A stretch of 64,000 bases of DNA from an uncultured Aquimarina sp. (GTDB taxonomy: Bacteria > Bacteroidota > Bacteroidia > Flavobacteriales > Flavobacteriaceae): assembly GCA_947498765.1 (NCBI GenBank), contig CANMLG010000045.1:29824-93823 (forward strand), in the 5' to 3' direction. The position numbers and the translations under genes were made by a program. The notes below the pieces were generated by a model. The model searched no databases and had not been told where the DNA came from. It saw nothing but the letters and a program-made list of their open reading frames with translations. Below, piece by piece: positions 28,824-38,434 of the stretch. The first letter of the stretch is position 1; each line of letters starts with the position of its first letter.

Positions 28824-30965
28824 ATGAGGTTAATTAAAACCAGACCAGTTAAATATCTAATTTTCGCACTTCTAATCAACTTTATAAGTTGTCAAAACAA
28901 AGCGCAAACACCACCCAATCCAGAAACAGAAAAAAAAGACACCAATGAGCTTGTTCTTTTTGATTTTAATGATGGGATCGAGAAAGCTACTGTTAAAACA
29001 GATGATGCTAAATTTGAAGTAATTAAAGACAACAATACTTCTAAGCTTTTAGTTTCTACAAATTCAAACATTATCAAACCAGGACTTGTTCTTCATAAAC
29101 CTGAAGGGAAAACTTGGGATTTAAATGGTTTCTACCAAGTAAAAGCAGACGTAACTAATGTTGGTGATACGCCAATGCAAGTTGAATTCTATGTAGGAAA
29201 TGATCCAGATGAATTAATTAAATGGTATTGTTCTGATTATGCCGATTTAGAACCTAAAGAATCTAAAACGATTACCGTTAATTTAGCATGGAGTGACTGG
29301 GTACACCAACCTCAACTTGATATTGTTGGTATGCGAGGTACTCCTGGTAAATTAAAAACAGATATTGCTGCCATTAATGAAGTTTCATTTTATTCAAGGT
29401 ATGCTAAAGTACCAAATCAATTTACGGTAAATAATGTAAGAGCTGTTGGTAAATTAGAGATTAAAGATACTACAAACTTTTTCCCTTTTATAGATAAATT
29501 TGGCCAATATGCACACAAAGAATGGAAAGGAAAAACACATACGGCAGAGGATATAAAAAAGAATGCTGAAAAAGAACTTGCGGAATTAGCCGCTAGTCCA
29601 GAACCAAAAAATCGTAACATATATGGAGGTTGGACTGCTGGTCCTAAACTAAAAGCTACAGGTTTTTTTAGAACGGAAAAGCATGATGGAAAATGGTGGA
29701 TGGTAGATCCTGAAGGCTATCTATTTTGGTCAAATGGAGTAAACTGTGTAGCCTCTGATGCTGTTTTTACAGGTACGCAATACAGAGAAAAATATTTTGA
29801 TGGGTTACCTACAAAAGAAGATAGTGAATATGGTCAATTTTATGAAGTAAGTAAACATTCTACACATGGTTTTTATCATGATAAAATCCCTTATGATAGT
29901 TATAATTTTTACCAAGCTAACTTGTACAAAAAATATGGAAAAGATTGGTTAGAAAAATTTAGAGAATTATCACATAAGCGTTTACGTAGCTGGGGATTAA
30001 ACACGATTGGTTTTGTATCTGATAATGGCGCTTTAGCTAAACGAAAAACACCTTATGTAGGTTCTATTTGGATTAATGACACTCCCAAAATTAAAGGTTC
30101 TGTTGGTTTCTGGGGTAAATTCCATGATGTTTTTGATCCAAAATTCCGAAAAGCAGTAAATAAATCCGTAGCCAGTCAAAAATATGGCGCTGGTGATCCT
30201 TGGTGTATTGGTTACTTTATTGATAATGAATTAGCATGGGGATCTGTAGGCTCACTCGCCATAGGAGCATTAAAAAGCCCTGCATCACAACCTGCTAAAA
30301 TTGAATTTATAAAAGACCTTAAAAAGAAGTATCAAACTATTGATAAGTTAAATAATCAATGGGGAACTACACATGCTTCGTGGAAAGCGCTTGCAGATTC
30401 AACATCTGCTCCAGATATGGCTAAAGCTAAAGAAGATTTAGTCGCATTTTACGAAAAAATTGCAGATACTTATTTTAGAATTATTAAAGAAGGACTTAAC
30501 ACCATCGCTCCTAAACAAAATTACTTAGGATGTCGTTTTGCTTGGGCTAACAATGATGTAGTTTTAACAGCTGCAAGTAAGTACATGGATATCATGAGTT
30601 TTAACAAATACGAATATAGTGTTGAAAACGTAGGCCTACCTAAAGGAGTTGATAAACCCATTATGATTGGAGAATTTCATTTTGGTGCTACCGATCGTGG
30701 ACATTATCATGCTGGTGTAAAATCAGCTGATAGCCAATCAGATCGAGGAGTACGCTATGAAAAATATATGAAAGGCGCTTTACAAAACCCTTTAATTGTT
30801 GGAGCCCATTATTTCCAATACTTAGACCAACCATTAACTGGTCGTTTTGATGGCGAAAATTACAATATTGGATGTGTTGATATTTGCGATAAACCTTATG
30901 AAGAATTTATTTCTAAAGTAAAAGAAGTAGCTTATAATTTATTTGAATTACGTTCTGCAAAATAG
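28824..30965 (+). CDS. GH50-type beta-agarase lipoprotein
   Basis: A 713-residue protein with a lipoprotein signal (lipid Cys23 in NFISCQNK). A beta-sandwich carbohydrate-binding-like domain covers about residues 45-210. The C-terminal (beta/alpha)8 domain has GWTAGPKLKATGFFRTEKHD and WWMVDPEGYLFWSNGV, features I recall from GH50. Likely catalytic Glu469 lies in FIDNELAWG and Glu617 in MIGEFHFGATDRG. GH50 enzymes cleave beta-1,4 bonds of agarose, releasing neoagaro-oligosaccharides. It is a tandem paralogue of the next gene and probably tethered to a membrane surface. No SusC/D or sulfatase genes are in the window. Confidence 0.8.
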   Translation: MRLIKTRPVKYLIFALLINFISCQNKAQTPPNPETEKKDTNELVLFDFNDGIEKATVKTDDAKFEVIKDNNTSKLLVSTNSNIIKPGLVLHKPEGKTWDLNGFYQVKADVTNVGDTPMQVEFYVGNDPDELIKWYCSDYADLEPKESKTITVNLAWSDWVHQPQLDIVGMRGTPGKLKTDIAAINEVSFYSRYAKVPNQFTVNNVRAVGKLEIKDTTNFFPFIDKFGQYAHKEWKGKTHTAEDIKKNAEKELAELAASPEPKNRNIYGGWTAGPKLKATGFFRTEKHDGKWWMVDPEGYLFWSNGVNCVASDAVFTGTQYREKYFDGLPTKEDSEYGQFYEVSKHSTHGFYHDKIPYDSYNFYQANLYKKYGKDWLEKFRELSHKRLRSWGLNTIGFVSDNGALAKRKTPYVGSIWINDTPKIKGSVGFWGKFHDVFDPKFRKAVNKSVASQKYGAGDPWCIGYFIDNELAWGSVGSLAIGALKSPASQPAKIEFIKDLKKKYQTIDKLNNQWGTTHASWKALADSTSAPDMAKAKEDLVAFYEKIADTYFRIIKEGLNTIAPKQNYLGCRFAWANNDVVLTAASKYMDIMSFNKYEYSVENVGLPKGVDKPIMIGEFHFGATDRGHYHAGVKSADSQSDRGVRYEKYMKGALQNPLIVGAHYFQYLDQPLTGRFDGENYNIGCVDICDKPYEEFISKVKEVAYNLFELRSAK

Positions 30966-31022
30966 AAAACAGTATACAACTTGATTTATCTAAAAAGCTC
31001 CTTCTAATGAAGGGGCTTTTTT
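30966..31022 (-). pseudogene. Remnant of the ogt 3' end between the two agarase genes
   Basis: This stretch aligns with the sequence after the second agarase (33238-33300), which is the coding 3' end of ogt. Read on the minus strand it gives LKKAPSLEGAF, a stop, then INQ, against KKKLLQLEGALQTNQ in intact Ogt. It appears to have been copied along with an agarase gene during tandem duplication and then decayed. Confidence 0.6.
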
Positions 31023-31024
31023 TA
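30992..31024 (+). terminator. Terminator after the first agarase gene
   Basis: The stem AGCTCCTTC/GAAGGGGCT (one G-T pair) with loop TAAT is followed by seven T. The same hairpin, inherited from the ogt coding end, follows the second agarase gene. Confidence 0.75.
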
Positions 31025-31107
31025 GATAATAGCGAAAAATAAAATGAATACATAGTATAATTTAATTCGATCAATGCACAATATCTTTTCCCTTTAAATC
31101 ATAGCCC

Positions 31108-33237
31108 ATGAAAAAAATAATACCTGCTTTTGTAAAACATATTGTATGTATTGGAATAATTAGTTTAAGTATCAGTAAAATTTCTTCACAAGAAAAAGAA
31201 AAAAACGTTAAAAAATCAGACGAAATAATGTTGTTTGATTTTGAAAACGAATTAAAAGAAACAACAATTATTACCGAAGATGCTAGCTATAAAATTTTAA
31301 AATCTACTAATAGCCATAAACTAGAAATAGCCACAGATTTTAATTTATCAAAACCTGGCATTATTTTAAAAGAACCCAAAGGTGCAAACTGGGACTTAAG
31401 TGGTTACTATTCTGTAAAAGCTGATGTTACTAATATTGGTGATAAAGAAATGCAAGTTGAATTTTATGTAGGTAATGACCCTGATGATCTTGTAAAATGG
31501 TTTTGCTCTGATTATGTAGATTTAAAACCAAACGAAAGCAAAACAATAACTGTTTTTTTGGCTTGGAGTCCATGGGCTTTCGATCCTCAAATTGAAGTAA
31601 ATGGAATGCGTGGTATTCCTGGAAAAATTAAAACTGATTTAAAAGCCATCAAACAAGTCTCCTTCAATACACGATATGCTGTTTCGAAAAACAAGTTTAC
31701 TGTTGACAATATAAGAGCTGTTCAAAAATTAGAAATAAGAGATCCCAAAGATTTTTTCCCTTTTGTTGATAAATACGGACAATACAAACATAAAGAATGG
31801 AAAGGCAAAGTGCACTCTGACAAAGAATTAAAACAAATCACTAAAAAAGAGGCTAAAGCTATTGCAAAAAATGTTGGCCCTAAAAATCGTAATAAATATG
31901 GAGGTTGGACAGCTGGACCACAACTAAAGGCTACTGGTTTTTTTAGAACTGAAAAACATCAAGGAAAATGGTGGATGGTCGATCCTGAAGGCCGTTTATT
32001 TTGGACCAATGGTGTAAACTGTGTTTCTTCAAAAGCCCCAACAACTGGAGTGGAATACCGCGAATCTTATTTTGATTTTCTTCCAAAAGAAGGAAACGTT
32101 TTTTCTGAATTTTACACCAAAAGTAACTGGGGAGATCATGGGTTTTATAAGGATAAAAAACCTTATACAGCCTTTAACTTTTACCGAGCCAACTTACGTA
32201 GGAAGTATGGTAATAAATGGTTAAGCGAATTCCAAAATTTAGCACACAATAGATTACGAGATTGGGGACTAAACACCATTGGTTTTGTTTCAGATTTAGA
32301 AGCTACTCAACAACACAGAACTCCTTTTGTTGGTTCAGTATGGATTTTAAAAACACCAAAAATTATAGGCTCTACTGGATATTGGGGACCTTTTCATGAT
32401 GTTTTTGATCCAGAATTTAAAAAAATTGTAAATAAATCCATGCAAACACAAAAAAATGGCGCTGGAGATCCTTGGTGTATTGGATTTTTTGTTGATAATG
32501 AATTATCATGGGGTGATATAGGTTCTTTAGCTATTGGAACATTAAAAAGTCCTGCTAGCCAACCCGCCAAAATTGAATTTATAAAAGACTTAAAAATCAA
32601 ATACGAAAATATTGATAAACTTAATAGCATTTGGAAAACCAATCATACATCATGGGATGCACTGCTAAATACTACTAAAGCACCTAAATTTGAAGATGCA
32701 AAAGAGGATTTAATCACTTTTTATGGAAAAATAGCCGACACCTATTTTAGAATAATTAAAGAAGGCTTAAACACCATTGCTCCTAAACAAAATTACTTAG
32801 GCTGCCGTTTTGCTTGGGCAAATAATGATATCGTACTTACAGCAGCTAGTAAATACATGGACATTATGAGTTTTAATAAATACGAATACAGTGTTGAAAA
32901 TATCGGTTTACCAAAAGGAGTTGATGCTCCAATTATGATTGGAGAATTTGATTTTGGCGCCTTAGATCGTGGTCATTTCCATTATGGTGTAAAATTAGCT
33001 AAAGATCAAGCTGAGCGAGGTACGATGTATAAAAGTTATATTGAAGGCGCCTTGCGTAATCCATTAATCGTAGGCGCACATTGGTTCCAATACAATGATG
33101 AACCTTTTACTGCACGTGGTGATGGCGAAAACTACAACGTAGGTTTTGTTGATACTTGTGATAACCCATACACAGAACTTATTGATAAAGTAAGAGAAAC
33201 GAGTTATAAGTTATACGAATATCGTTCAGAAAATTAA
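31108..33237 (+). CDS. GH50-type beta-agarase, secreted paralogue
   Basis: A 709-residue close paralogue of the preceding protein with the same two-domain layout. The signal peptide (HIVCIGIISLSISKISS-Q) lacks a clear lipobox, so this copy is probably soluble in the periplasm or exported, unlike its lipid-anchored neighbour. Likely catalytic residues are Glu465 (FVDNELSWG) and Glu613 (MIGEFDFGALDRG). The His after GEF in the first copy is Asp here, which could alter specificity. Its stop codon overlaps the convergent ogt stop. Agarose or neoagaro-oligosaccharide cleavage is inferred from family. Confidence 0.8.
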   Translation: MKKIIPAFVKHIVCIGIISLSISKISSQEKEKNVKKSDEIMLFDFENELKETTIITEDASYKILKSTNSHKLEIATDFNLSKPGIILKEPKGANWDLSGYYSVKADVTNIGDKEMQVEFYVGNDPDDLVKWFCSDYVDLKPNESKTITVFLAWSPWAFDPQIEVNGMRGIPGKIKTDLKAIKQVSFNTRYAVSKNKFTVDNIRAVQKLEIRDPKDFFPFVDKYGQYKHKEWKGKVHSDKELKQITKKEAKAIAKNVGPKNRNKYGGWTAGPQLKATGFFRTEKHQGKWWMVDPEGRLFWTNGVNCVSSKAPTTGVEYRESYFDFLPKEGNVFSEFYTKSNWGDHGFYKDKKPYTAFNFYRANLRRKYGNKWLSEFQNLAHNRLRDWGLNTIGFVSDLEATQQHRTPFVGSVWILKTPKIIGSTGYWGPFHDVFDPEFKKIVNKSMQTQKNGAGDPWCIGFFVDNELSWGDIGSLAIGTLKSPASQPAKIEFIKDLKIKYENIDKLNSIWKTNHTSWDALLNTTKAPKFEDAKEDLITFYGKIADTYFRIIKEGLNTIAPKQNYLGCRFAWANNDIVLTAASKYMDIMSFNKYEYSVENIGLPKGVDAPIMIGEFDFGALDRGHFHYGVKLAKDQAERGTMYKSYIEGALRNPLIVGAHWFQYNDEPFTARGDGENYNVGFVDTCDNPYTELIDKVRETSYKLYEYRSEN

Positions 33238-33770
33238 GAAAACAAGTCCAATTGATTTGTTTGTAAAGCTCCTTCTAATTGAAGGAGTTTTTTTTTGGCT
33301 GGTAATCCCCCTGCATACCCCACCAAATCACCACTACTACCTATAATTCGATGACAAGGTACTATAATTGAAAGGGCATTTGCTCCATTCGCCGAAGCAA
33401 TGGCTCTTATGGCTTTGGGGTTATTCAATTGATTTGATAACTCAAGGTAGGATGATGTTTTCCCGTAAGGAATTTGAATTAGTGCCTCCCAAACCATTTT
33501 TTGAAAATCGGTTCCTACAAATAATAAAGGAATATCAAATTCAGATTGTTTTTTATTAAAATAATTTAAAAGCTGGTTTTTGGTTTCCTCAATTACAACA
33601 GATGTTTCCGTTGTAAAATCGGCATCCAAACCTTTTTTGATTCGAGCATCAACTGCTGCTCTTTGTTTCCGATAGCGCCAATCACACAAACATAACTGTT
33701 CCTTATGTGATCCTAATACTAACTCTCCATAAGGAGTTTTAAAATAGTGTAGTGCTATTGAATTTGACAT
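33234..33770 (-). CDS. ogt: Methylated-DNA--protein-cysteine methyltransferase
   Basis: A 178-residue O6-alkylguanine repair protein. Acceptor Cys139 lies in the IIVPCHRIIG signature. The helix-turn-helix region has PYGKTSSYLELS and the arginine finger IRAIASANGAN. The C-terminal GYAGGLPAKKKLLQLEG is standard. The protein transfers alkyl groups to its own Cys in a suicide reaction. No Ada regulatory domain is fused. The gene converges on the second agarase with overlapping stop codons, and that agarase's terminator lies inside this coding region. Confidence 0.94.
   Translation of the reverse strand: MSNSIALHYFKTPYGELVLGSHKEQLCLCDWRYRKQRAAVDARIKKGLDADFTTETSVVIEETKNQLLNYFNKKQSEFDIPLLFVGTDFQKMVWEALIQIPYGKTSSYLELSNQLNNPKAIRAIASANGANALSIIVPCHRIIGSSGDLVGYAGGLPAKKKLLQLEGALQTNQLDLFS
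33269..33296 (+). terminator. Terminator of the second agarase, inside the ogt coding end
   Basis: A perfect CTCCTTC/GAAGGAG stem with 5-nt loop and nine T. On the minus strand it encodes part of the KKKLLQLEGAL tail of Ogt. Confidence 0.75.
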
Positions 33771-33794
33771 GAACTAAAAGTACTCTTTTTCTAT

Positions 33795-33822
33795 AAAAAA
33801 AGCGACCCGTTTGGATCGCTTT
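33795..33822 (-). terminator. Terminator after the 347-residue lipoprotein gene
   Basis: The stem AAAGCGAYCC with loop AAAC is followed by a run of T on the minus strand, about 30 bp past the stop at 33852. Confidence 0.75.
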
Positions 33823-33851
33823 CTTATAATTTAATTCCTCTTTTTTGTAGA

Positions 33852-34895
33852 TTATGGTTGTACTTTTACATCAATAATTATAAAATCTTGAGTTGGACTA
33901 AACCCTGGTTCAATTTCTTTAATTTTTATTAAACCTTTTTTTCCATATTGATCAATAAATTCAACTTCATCATTTACTTTAAGCTCACTTATTAATTCTG
34001 GACTAGAGTTAGACACTGTTAATGCATCAAAATCTTTTGACATGGTAACTCCATTATATGAGCCAATAGTACCTAATTTAAAGTAAGTAATATTTAATTC
34101 TTCTTTAGGTGTTCCTGATTTTAAAGGAACATCAACCACATCTGTTCTGTAACTATTTGTTGAAGACAAATTAGCTCCAGTTCCATTCAAATGATAATAT
34201 CCAAAATCCCAAAAAGCCGCATACTCTATACCTTGATTAATTAAATACTCTTCACCATCTAATAATGAGAAAAAAGTAGCAGAATTCCCTTCAGAATCAG
34301 GTGCAAACAATTTCACATCTTTAAACTCTCTAACTAAAGCATCTGGATTTGTACCATCACCAATACTTACCGTTACTGTCCCTACACCAGCTACTAATCT
34401 TTTAGATTGTTCTCTAAAATCACCCCTACCACTTGTTGTCCAAAATTTATAAACAATTGATCCATTTGTCATTCCAGTAGGAACATCTAAATCAAATGTA
34501 AAATCTAATTCATTCTTAGATTCACTTGTCAAGTCAATTGATCCATCTGCTTTAGTTTGTTTCTTATTTAGTTCAGGAATAATAAATGGCTCAGCCAAAC
34601 CGCCTAATTCTTGCTTTGTAACATAAAGCCTTCTTTGTGTTTTATCAGTTCCTTTTAATATAACTCTAGCTTGAGCTGTCATTCCAGCCTCACCTGTAAC
34701 CATTGCTTCAAACTTATCATCTGTTGCTCCTCCTTCAGTAACACGTATAGTTGCAGTTTCTGTTGTAGTAGGCCCACCTTCTTCTTCTGGGTTTGTTCCC
34801 AACACATCTTCTGAACTATCACTACTACAACTAAATAATAATGCCGAAGCAAAGGCTAATGATGCTATTGATTTTAAATTAAATCTTAAATTCAT
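33852..34895 (-). CDS. Uncharacterised lipoprotein
   Basis: A 347-residue lipoprotein with a clear lipobox (ASALLFSCSSDSSED) and an acidic Thr/Glu-rich linker. The body is beta-rich and has two Ig-like segments around residues 45-160 and 160-330 (ARVILKGTDKTQRRLYVTKQ; GEEYLINQGIEYAAFWDFGY). I do not recognise a family. Similar DUF4466/4856-like surface lipoproteins exist in Bacteroidota, but I cannot claim a match. It is transcribed alone, between its own terminator and the gnd terminator. Confidence 0.75.
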   Translation of the reverse strand: MNLRFNLKSIASLAFASALLFSCSSDSSEDVLGTNPEEEGGPTTTETATIRVTEGGATDDKFEAMVTGEAGMTAQARVILKGTDKTQRRLYVTKQELGGLAEPFIIPELNKKQTKADGSIDLTSESKNELDFTFDLDVPTGMTNGSIVYKFWTTSGRGDFREQSKRLVAGVGTVTVSIGDGTNPDALVREFKDVKLFAPDSEGNSATFFSLLDGEEYLINQGIEYAAFWDFGYYHLNGTGANLSSTNSYRTDVVDVPLKSGTPKEELNITYFKLGTIGSYNGVTMSKDFDALTVSNSSPELISELKVNDEVEFIDQYGKKGLIKIKEIEPGFSPTQDFIIIDVKVQP

Positions 34896-35007
34896 GATTT
34901 TTATTTTTTTGATTGATTATAGTAAAGGTAGGTTCTTTATCAAGATATATAAAATTAGATTTCATAAATATTAACAACAAATCAGACAAAAACACTTATT
35001 TAAACGA

Positions 35008-35043
35008 CAAAAGGCTATTTTTTTTGAATAAAATAGCCTTTTG
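35008..35043 (-). terminator. Terminator after gnd
   Basis: A perfect 14-bp stem (CAAAAGGCTATTTT / AAAATAGCCTTTTG) with an 8-nt loop, 23 bp past the gnd stop on the minus strand. It is symmetrical and may also act on the other strand. Confidence 0.75.
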
Positions 35044-35065
35044 TTATAAATTTCAGAACTTTGTA

Positions 35066-36481
35066 CTAAGCGCCCCATTCGGTATGAAAAATACCTTCGC
35101 GATCGGTACGCTCATAAGTATGCGAACCAAAATGGTCTCGTTGTGCTTGTATTAAATTTAATGGTAATTTACTACTCGTATACGCATCAAAATAAGTCAA
35201 TGAATTTGACAAGCCTGGCACAGGAATTCCATTTTTAGCAGCAAAAGCTACCACCTCACGTACCGCCGGAACCGCATTTTGAACTCGCTCAACAAAAGTT
35301 GGTGCTAATAAAAGATTTGGTAAATCTTTATCTTCTTTAAATGCTACTGTAATATCTTCTAACAATGCCGCTCTAATGATACAACCAGCTCTCCAAATTT
35401 GTGCAATTAAACTTAGATCTAAGTTATAACCGTACTCTTTAGAAGCATCAGTCAACTGGTGTAATCCTTGAGCATATGCCGTTATAAATGCAAAATACAA
35501 TGATTGCTCAGCTAATTCTACTAATTTTTCTTTTTCTATTTCCTCTACTTCTGGTCTTCCATAAAGTGCATCGGCTTTAATACGCTCGTCTTTCAAAGCC
35601 GAAATTTCGCGCATACTTACTGCAATATCAATAGTAGGTACTGGAATCCCTAAATCCATTGCATTTTGAGATGTCCACTTCCCTGTTCCTTTTTGCTTTG
35701 CTTTATCTAATATTAAATCAACAATACGCTGGTCTGTTAATTCATCTTCCTGCAAAAATATTTCAGAAGTAATTTGCACTAAAAAAGACTGCAAACGTCC
35801 TTGATTCCACTTTGCAAAAATCTGATGTAATTCATCGTTCGTAAACTTCGCAGACTTGCGCAACAGATCATAAATTTCTGAAGTCAACTGCATCATCCCA
35901 TACTCAATACCATTATGTACCATTTTTACATAATTTCCTGCTGATTTTGGCCCAAGATAAGCTACACAAGGTTTGCCATCTGATGCTTTTGCTGAAACGG
36001 CATCAAAAATTGGTTTAATATATTTGTATGAAGGTTCTGATCCACCTGGCATAATACTTGGTCCTCTACGCGCACCTTTTGCTCCTCCAGATACCCCTAC
36101 TCCTAAAAAGTGAATTCCTTTTTCGGTAAGGTAAGCCTCTCTCCTATCGGTATCTGTGTAAAATGAATTTCCTCCATCAATTAACAAATCCCCTTCTTCT
36201 ATAAAAGGTAATAAACTTTCAATAACCATATCTACTGGCTTACCCGCTGGTACCAACATCATTATTTTACGAGGAGTACTCAAGTTAGCAACAAACTCTT
36301 GAGTTGATGTAGTAGCATCTACCTTATTGGTATCACCACCTTCTTCTTTTAAAGCTGCTACTTGTGCTTCGCTAAGGTCTAAACCATAAGCAGTAAAGCC
36401 ATTATCAGCAACGTTCAAAATAAAATTGCGCCCCATGACACCTAAACCAATCAATCCGAAATCATACTTTTTTGTACTCAT
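35066..36481 (-). CDS. gnd: 6-phosphogluconate dehydrogenase (decarboxylating)
   Basis: A 471-residue enzyme that oxidises and decarboxylates 6-phosphogluconate to ribulose 5-phosphate, producing NADPH. It has the N-terminal Rossmann motif GLGVMGRNFILNVADNG, the substrate-binding GVSGGAKGARRGPSIMPGG, the catalytic KMVHNGIEYGMMQ segment and a full-length helical C-terminal domain. It is divergently transcribed from zwf across 267 bp, so the two may share a control region. Confidence 0.95.
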   Translation of the reverse strand: MSTKKYDFGLIGLGVMGRNFILNVADNGFTAYGLDLSEAQVAALKEEGGDTNKVDATTSTQEFVANLSTPRKIMMLVPAGKPVDMVIESLLPFIEEGDLLIDGGNSFYTDTDRREAYLTEKGIHFLGVGVSGGAKGARRGPSIMPGGSEPSYKYIKPIFDAVSAKASDGKPCVAYLGPKSAGNYVKMVHNGIEYGMMQLTSEIYDLLRKSAKFTNDELHQIFAKWNQGRLQSFLVQITSEIFLQEDELTDQRIVDLILDKAKQKGTGKWTSQNAMDLGIPVPTIDIAVSMREISALKDERIKADALYGRPEVEEIEKEKLVELAEQSLYFAFITAYAQGLHQLTDASKEYGYNLDLSLIAQIWRAGCIIRAALLEDITVAFKEDKDLPNLLLAPTFVERVQNAVPAVREVVAFAAKNGIPVPGLSNSLTYFDAYTSSKLPLNLIQAQRDHFGSHTYERTDREGIFHTEWGA

Positions 36482-36748
36482 CTTTTACAACTATTTAATT
36501 TTTTTACAACATTACTGCTGTTATCTTTAAAACTTAATTTCTTTGTCAAAATACGTAGCTAAGTCTTGAATTATCTAGTATCTTCGCGACGCAATGTAAT
36601 TCTTTTTTAAATCAAAAGAATTCACTGCCTTTACTGACAAAAGATGCGCAAAAATAGCCAAAATGTTGTTTCTTTTTGCAGTTATTTAATGTAAAAATTA
36701 TTTTAAATTACTTAAGTACTCTAAGTAATTACAAATTATAAAACTCAT

Positions 36749-38272
36749 ATGAAAAAAGGAGATAATCAGTTACTTGTTATTTTTGGAGCTTCAGGTGACC
36801 TGTGTGTACGAAAATTAATTCCTGCCATTTACAATTTATACAAAGGTGGACACCTTGCCGAAAACTTTGCTGTTCTTGGAACTAGTCGGAGTAATTTAAC
36901 TGATAAAGAGTTTAGAAACAAAGTCGTTACAGAAAGTCAATTTTTAGCTGATTCCATTTCTGGTGAAGCTAAAGACTTTATAAAAACATTTGCCGATAAA
37001 TTATTTTATGAAGATTTAGGAGATTCTTACGAAGAGCCTTTTATTGGGCTTAGCAAACGTATACACTCCCTTAATACAGACCTAAAACTTGACAATAATG
37101 TCATTTTTTACCTATCTACTCCTCCTGGGATTTATGAACTAATTGCTAAAAACCTAAAGGAACAAGGGCTAACTAACGAAGATAAAGGTTGGAAACGAAT
37201 TATTGTTGAAAAACCTTTTGGCTATAGTTTAGAAACTGCTCAAAATTTAAATAAAGGTTTACAAAAATACTTTAACGAAAGTCAAATTTATCGTATTGAT
37301 CATTATTTAGGAAAGGAAACCGTTCAAAACCTATTGGTAACTCGTTTTGCCAATAGTATTTTTGAGCCACTATGGAACAGAAACTACATTAATCATATTG
37401 AAATCACTAATGCCGAAAGTGTTGGTGTGGGGAACCGAGGTGGTTATTATGATAAATCGGGTGCCTTGCGTGATATGTTCCAAAACCATTTAATGCAAAT
37501 TGTATCCTTAGTTGCTATGGAACCACCTATTGATTCGCAACCCGAATCCATTAGAAACGAAAAAGTAAAAGCTTTACAATCCATAAGGCATTTGAATAAA
37601 GATACTTTTTATGACAATACTACTCGAGGTCAATATTTAGCTTCCACTATAAATGGAGAAAAGGTAAAAGGTTATAGAGAGGAAGAAGGAGTTGATCCAA
37701 ATTCAATGACCGAAACCTATGCGGCACTTAAGTTTTATATTGACAACTGGCGCTGGAAAGATGTTCCTTTTTATGTACGTACCGCTAAATGTATGCCTAC
37801 CAAAGTGACAGAAGTTGTTATTCATTTTAAACCAAGTCATCACCGTTTGTTTGAAGGAACAAATTCGGATAATCGTTTAATTATTCGTATTCAGCCCGAC
37901 GAAGGAATTTTGATGAAATTTGGAGTTAAAGTACCTGGACAAGGTTTTAAAGTTGAAACCGCTAACCTTGACTTCCACTATACTGATTTAGTAGACACCT
38001 ATGTAATGGAAGCCTATGAGCGTTTGTTATTAGATGCTATGCAAGGTGATGCCACATTATACGCTCGCGCAGACGAAGTGGAGGCAGCTTGGGCTTTTGT
38101 AGATCCCATATTAAAACGTTGGGAAAACAATGATGATAAAATGCATGGGTATCCTGCAGGTACTTGGGGGCCTAAATTTTCAGATCAACTGTTCAAAGGC
38201 AATGTTGGTGGAGATGGCTTTAGAAACCCCGGACCTAATTTAACTGATAGCGAAGATTATTGCGAGTTGTAA
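36749..38272 (+). CDS. zwf: Glucose-6-phosphate dehydrogenase
   Basis: A 507-residue enzyme catalysing the first NADPH-producing step of the oxidative pentose phosphate pathway. The coenzyme motif is GASGDLCVRKLIPAIYNL near residue 14, and the substrate/catalytic signature RIDHYLGKETVQNL is intact near residue 182. Length is normal. gnd lies upstream on the opposite strand and pgl about 2.2 kb downstream, so all three oxidative-branch genes are in this window. A strong terminator follows directly. Confidence 0.96.
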   Translation: MKKGDNQLLVIFGASGDLCVRKLIPAIYNLYKGGHLAENFAVLGTSRSNLTDKEFRNKVVTESQFLADSISGEAKDFIKTFADKLFYEDLGDSYEEPFIGLSKRIHSLNTDLKLDNNVIFYLSTPPGIYELIAKNLKEQGLTNEDKGWKRIIVEKPFGYSLETAQNLNKGLQKYFNESQIYRIDHYLGKETVQNLLVTRFANSIFEPLWNRNYINHIEITNAESVGVGNRGGYYDKSGALRDMFQNHLMQIVSLVAMEPPIDSQPESIRNEKVKALQSIRHLNKDTFYDNTTRGQYLASTINGEKVKGYREEEGVDPNSMTETYAALKFYIDNWRWKDVPFYVRTAKCMPTKVTEVVIHFKPSHHRLFEGTNSDNRLIIRIQPDEGILMKFGVKVPGQGFKVETANLDFHYTDLVDTYVMEAYERLLLDAMQGDATLYARADEVEAAWAFVDPILKRWENNDDKMHGYPAGTWGPKFSDQLFKGNVGGDGFRNPGPNLTDSEDYCEL

Positions 38273-38294
38273 TTACACATTTATACTCTTATAC

Positions 38295-38328
38295 AAAAAA
38301 CTCCAAGAAATAACTTGGAGTTTTTTTT
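38295..38328 (+). terminator. Terminator after zwf
   Basis: The stem AAAAAACTCCAAG/CTTGGAGTTTTTT has a 6-nt loop and ends in eight T. The A-tract on the other side could allow bidirectional function. Confidence 0.85.
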
Positions 38329-38434
38329 GTATAAACTTTTTTATAATTAACCTGAGTTTCCTAAAAAGTAGGAGTATACAGATTGTACAACTTAGTATAT
38401 TTAGTTTAAATACTAAGAGTCCATAACCAGAAAT

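Noticed and set aside
28824..33237. A polysaccharide utilisation locus around the agarases
   Set aside because: No SusC/SusD pair, sulfatase, other glycoside hydrolase or dedicated regulator occurs in the window; only the two agarases are present.
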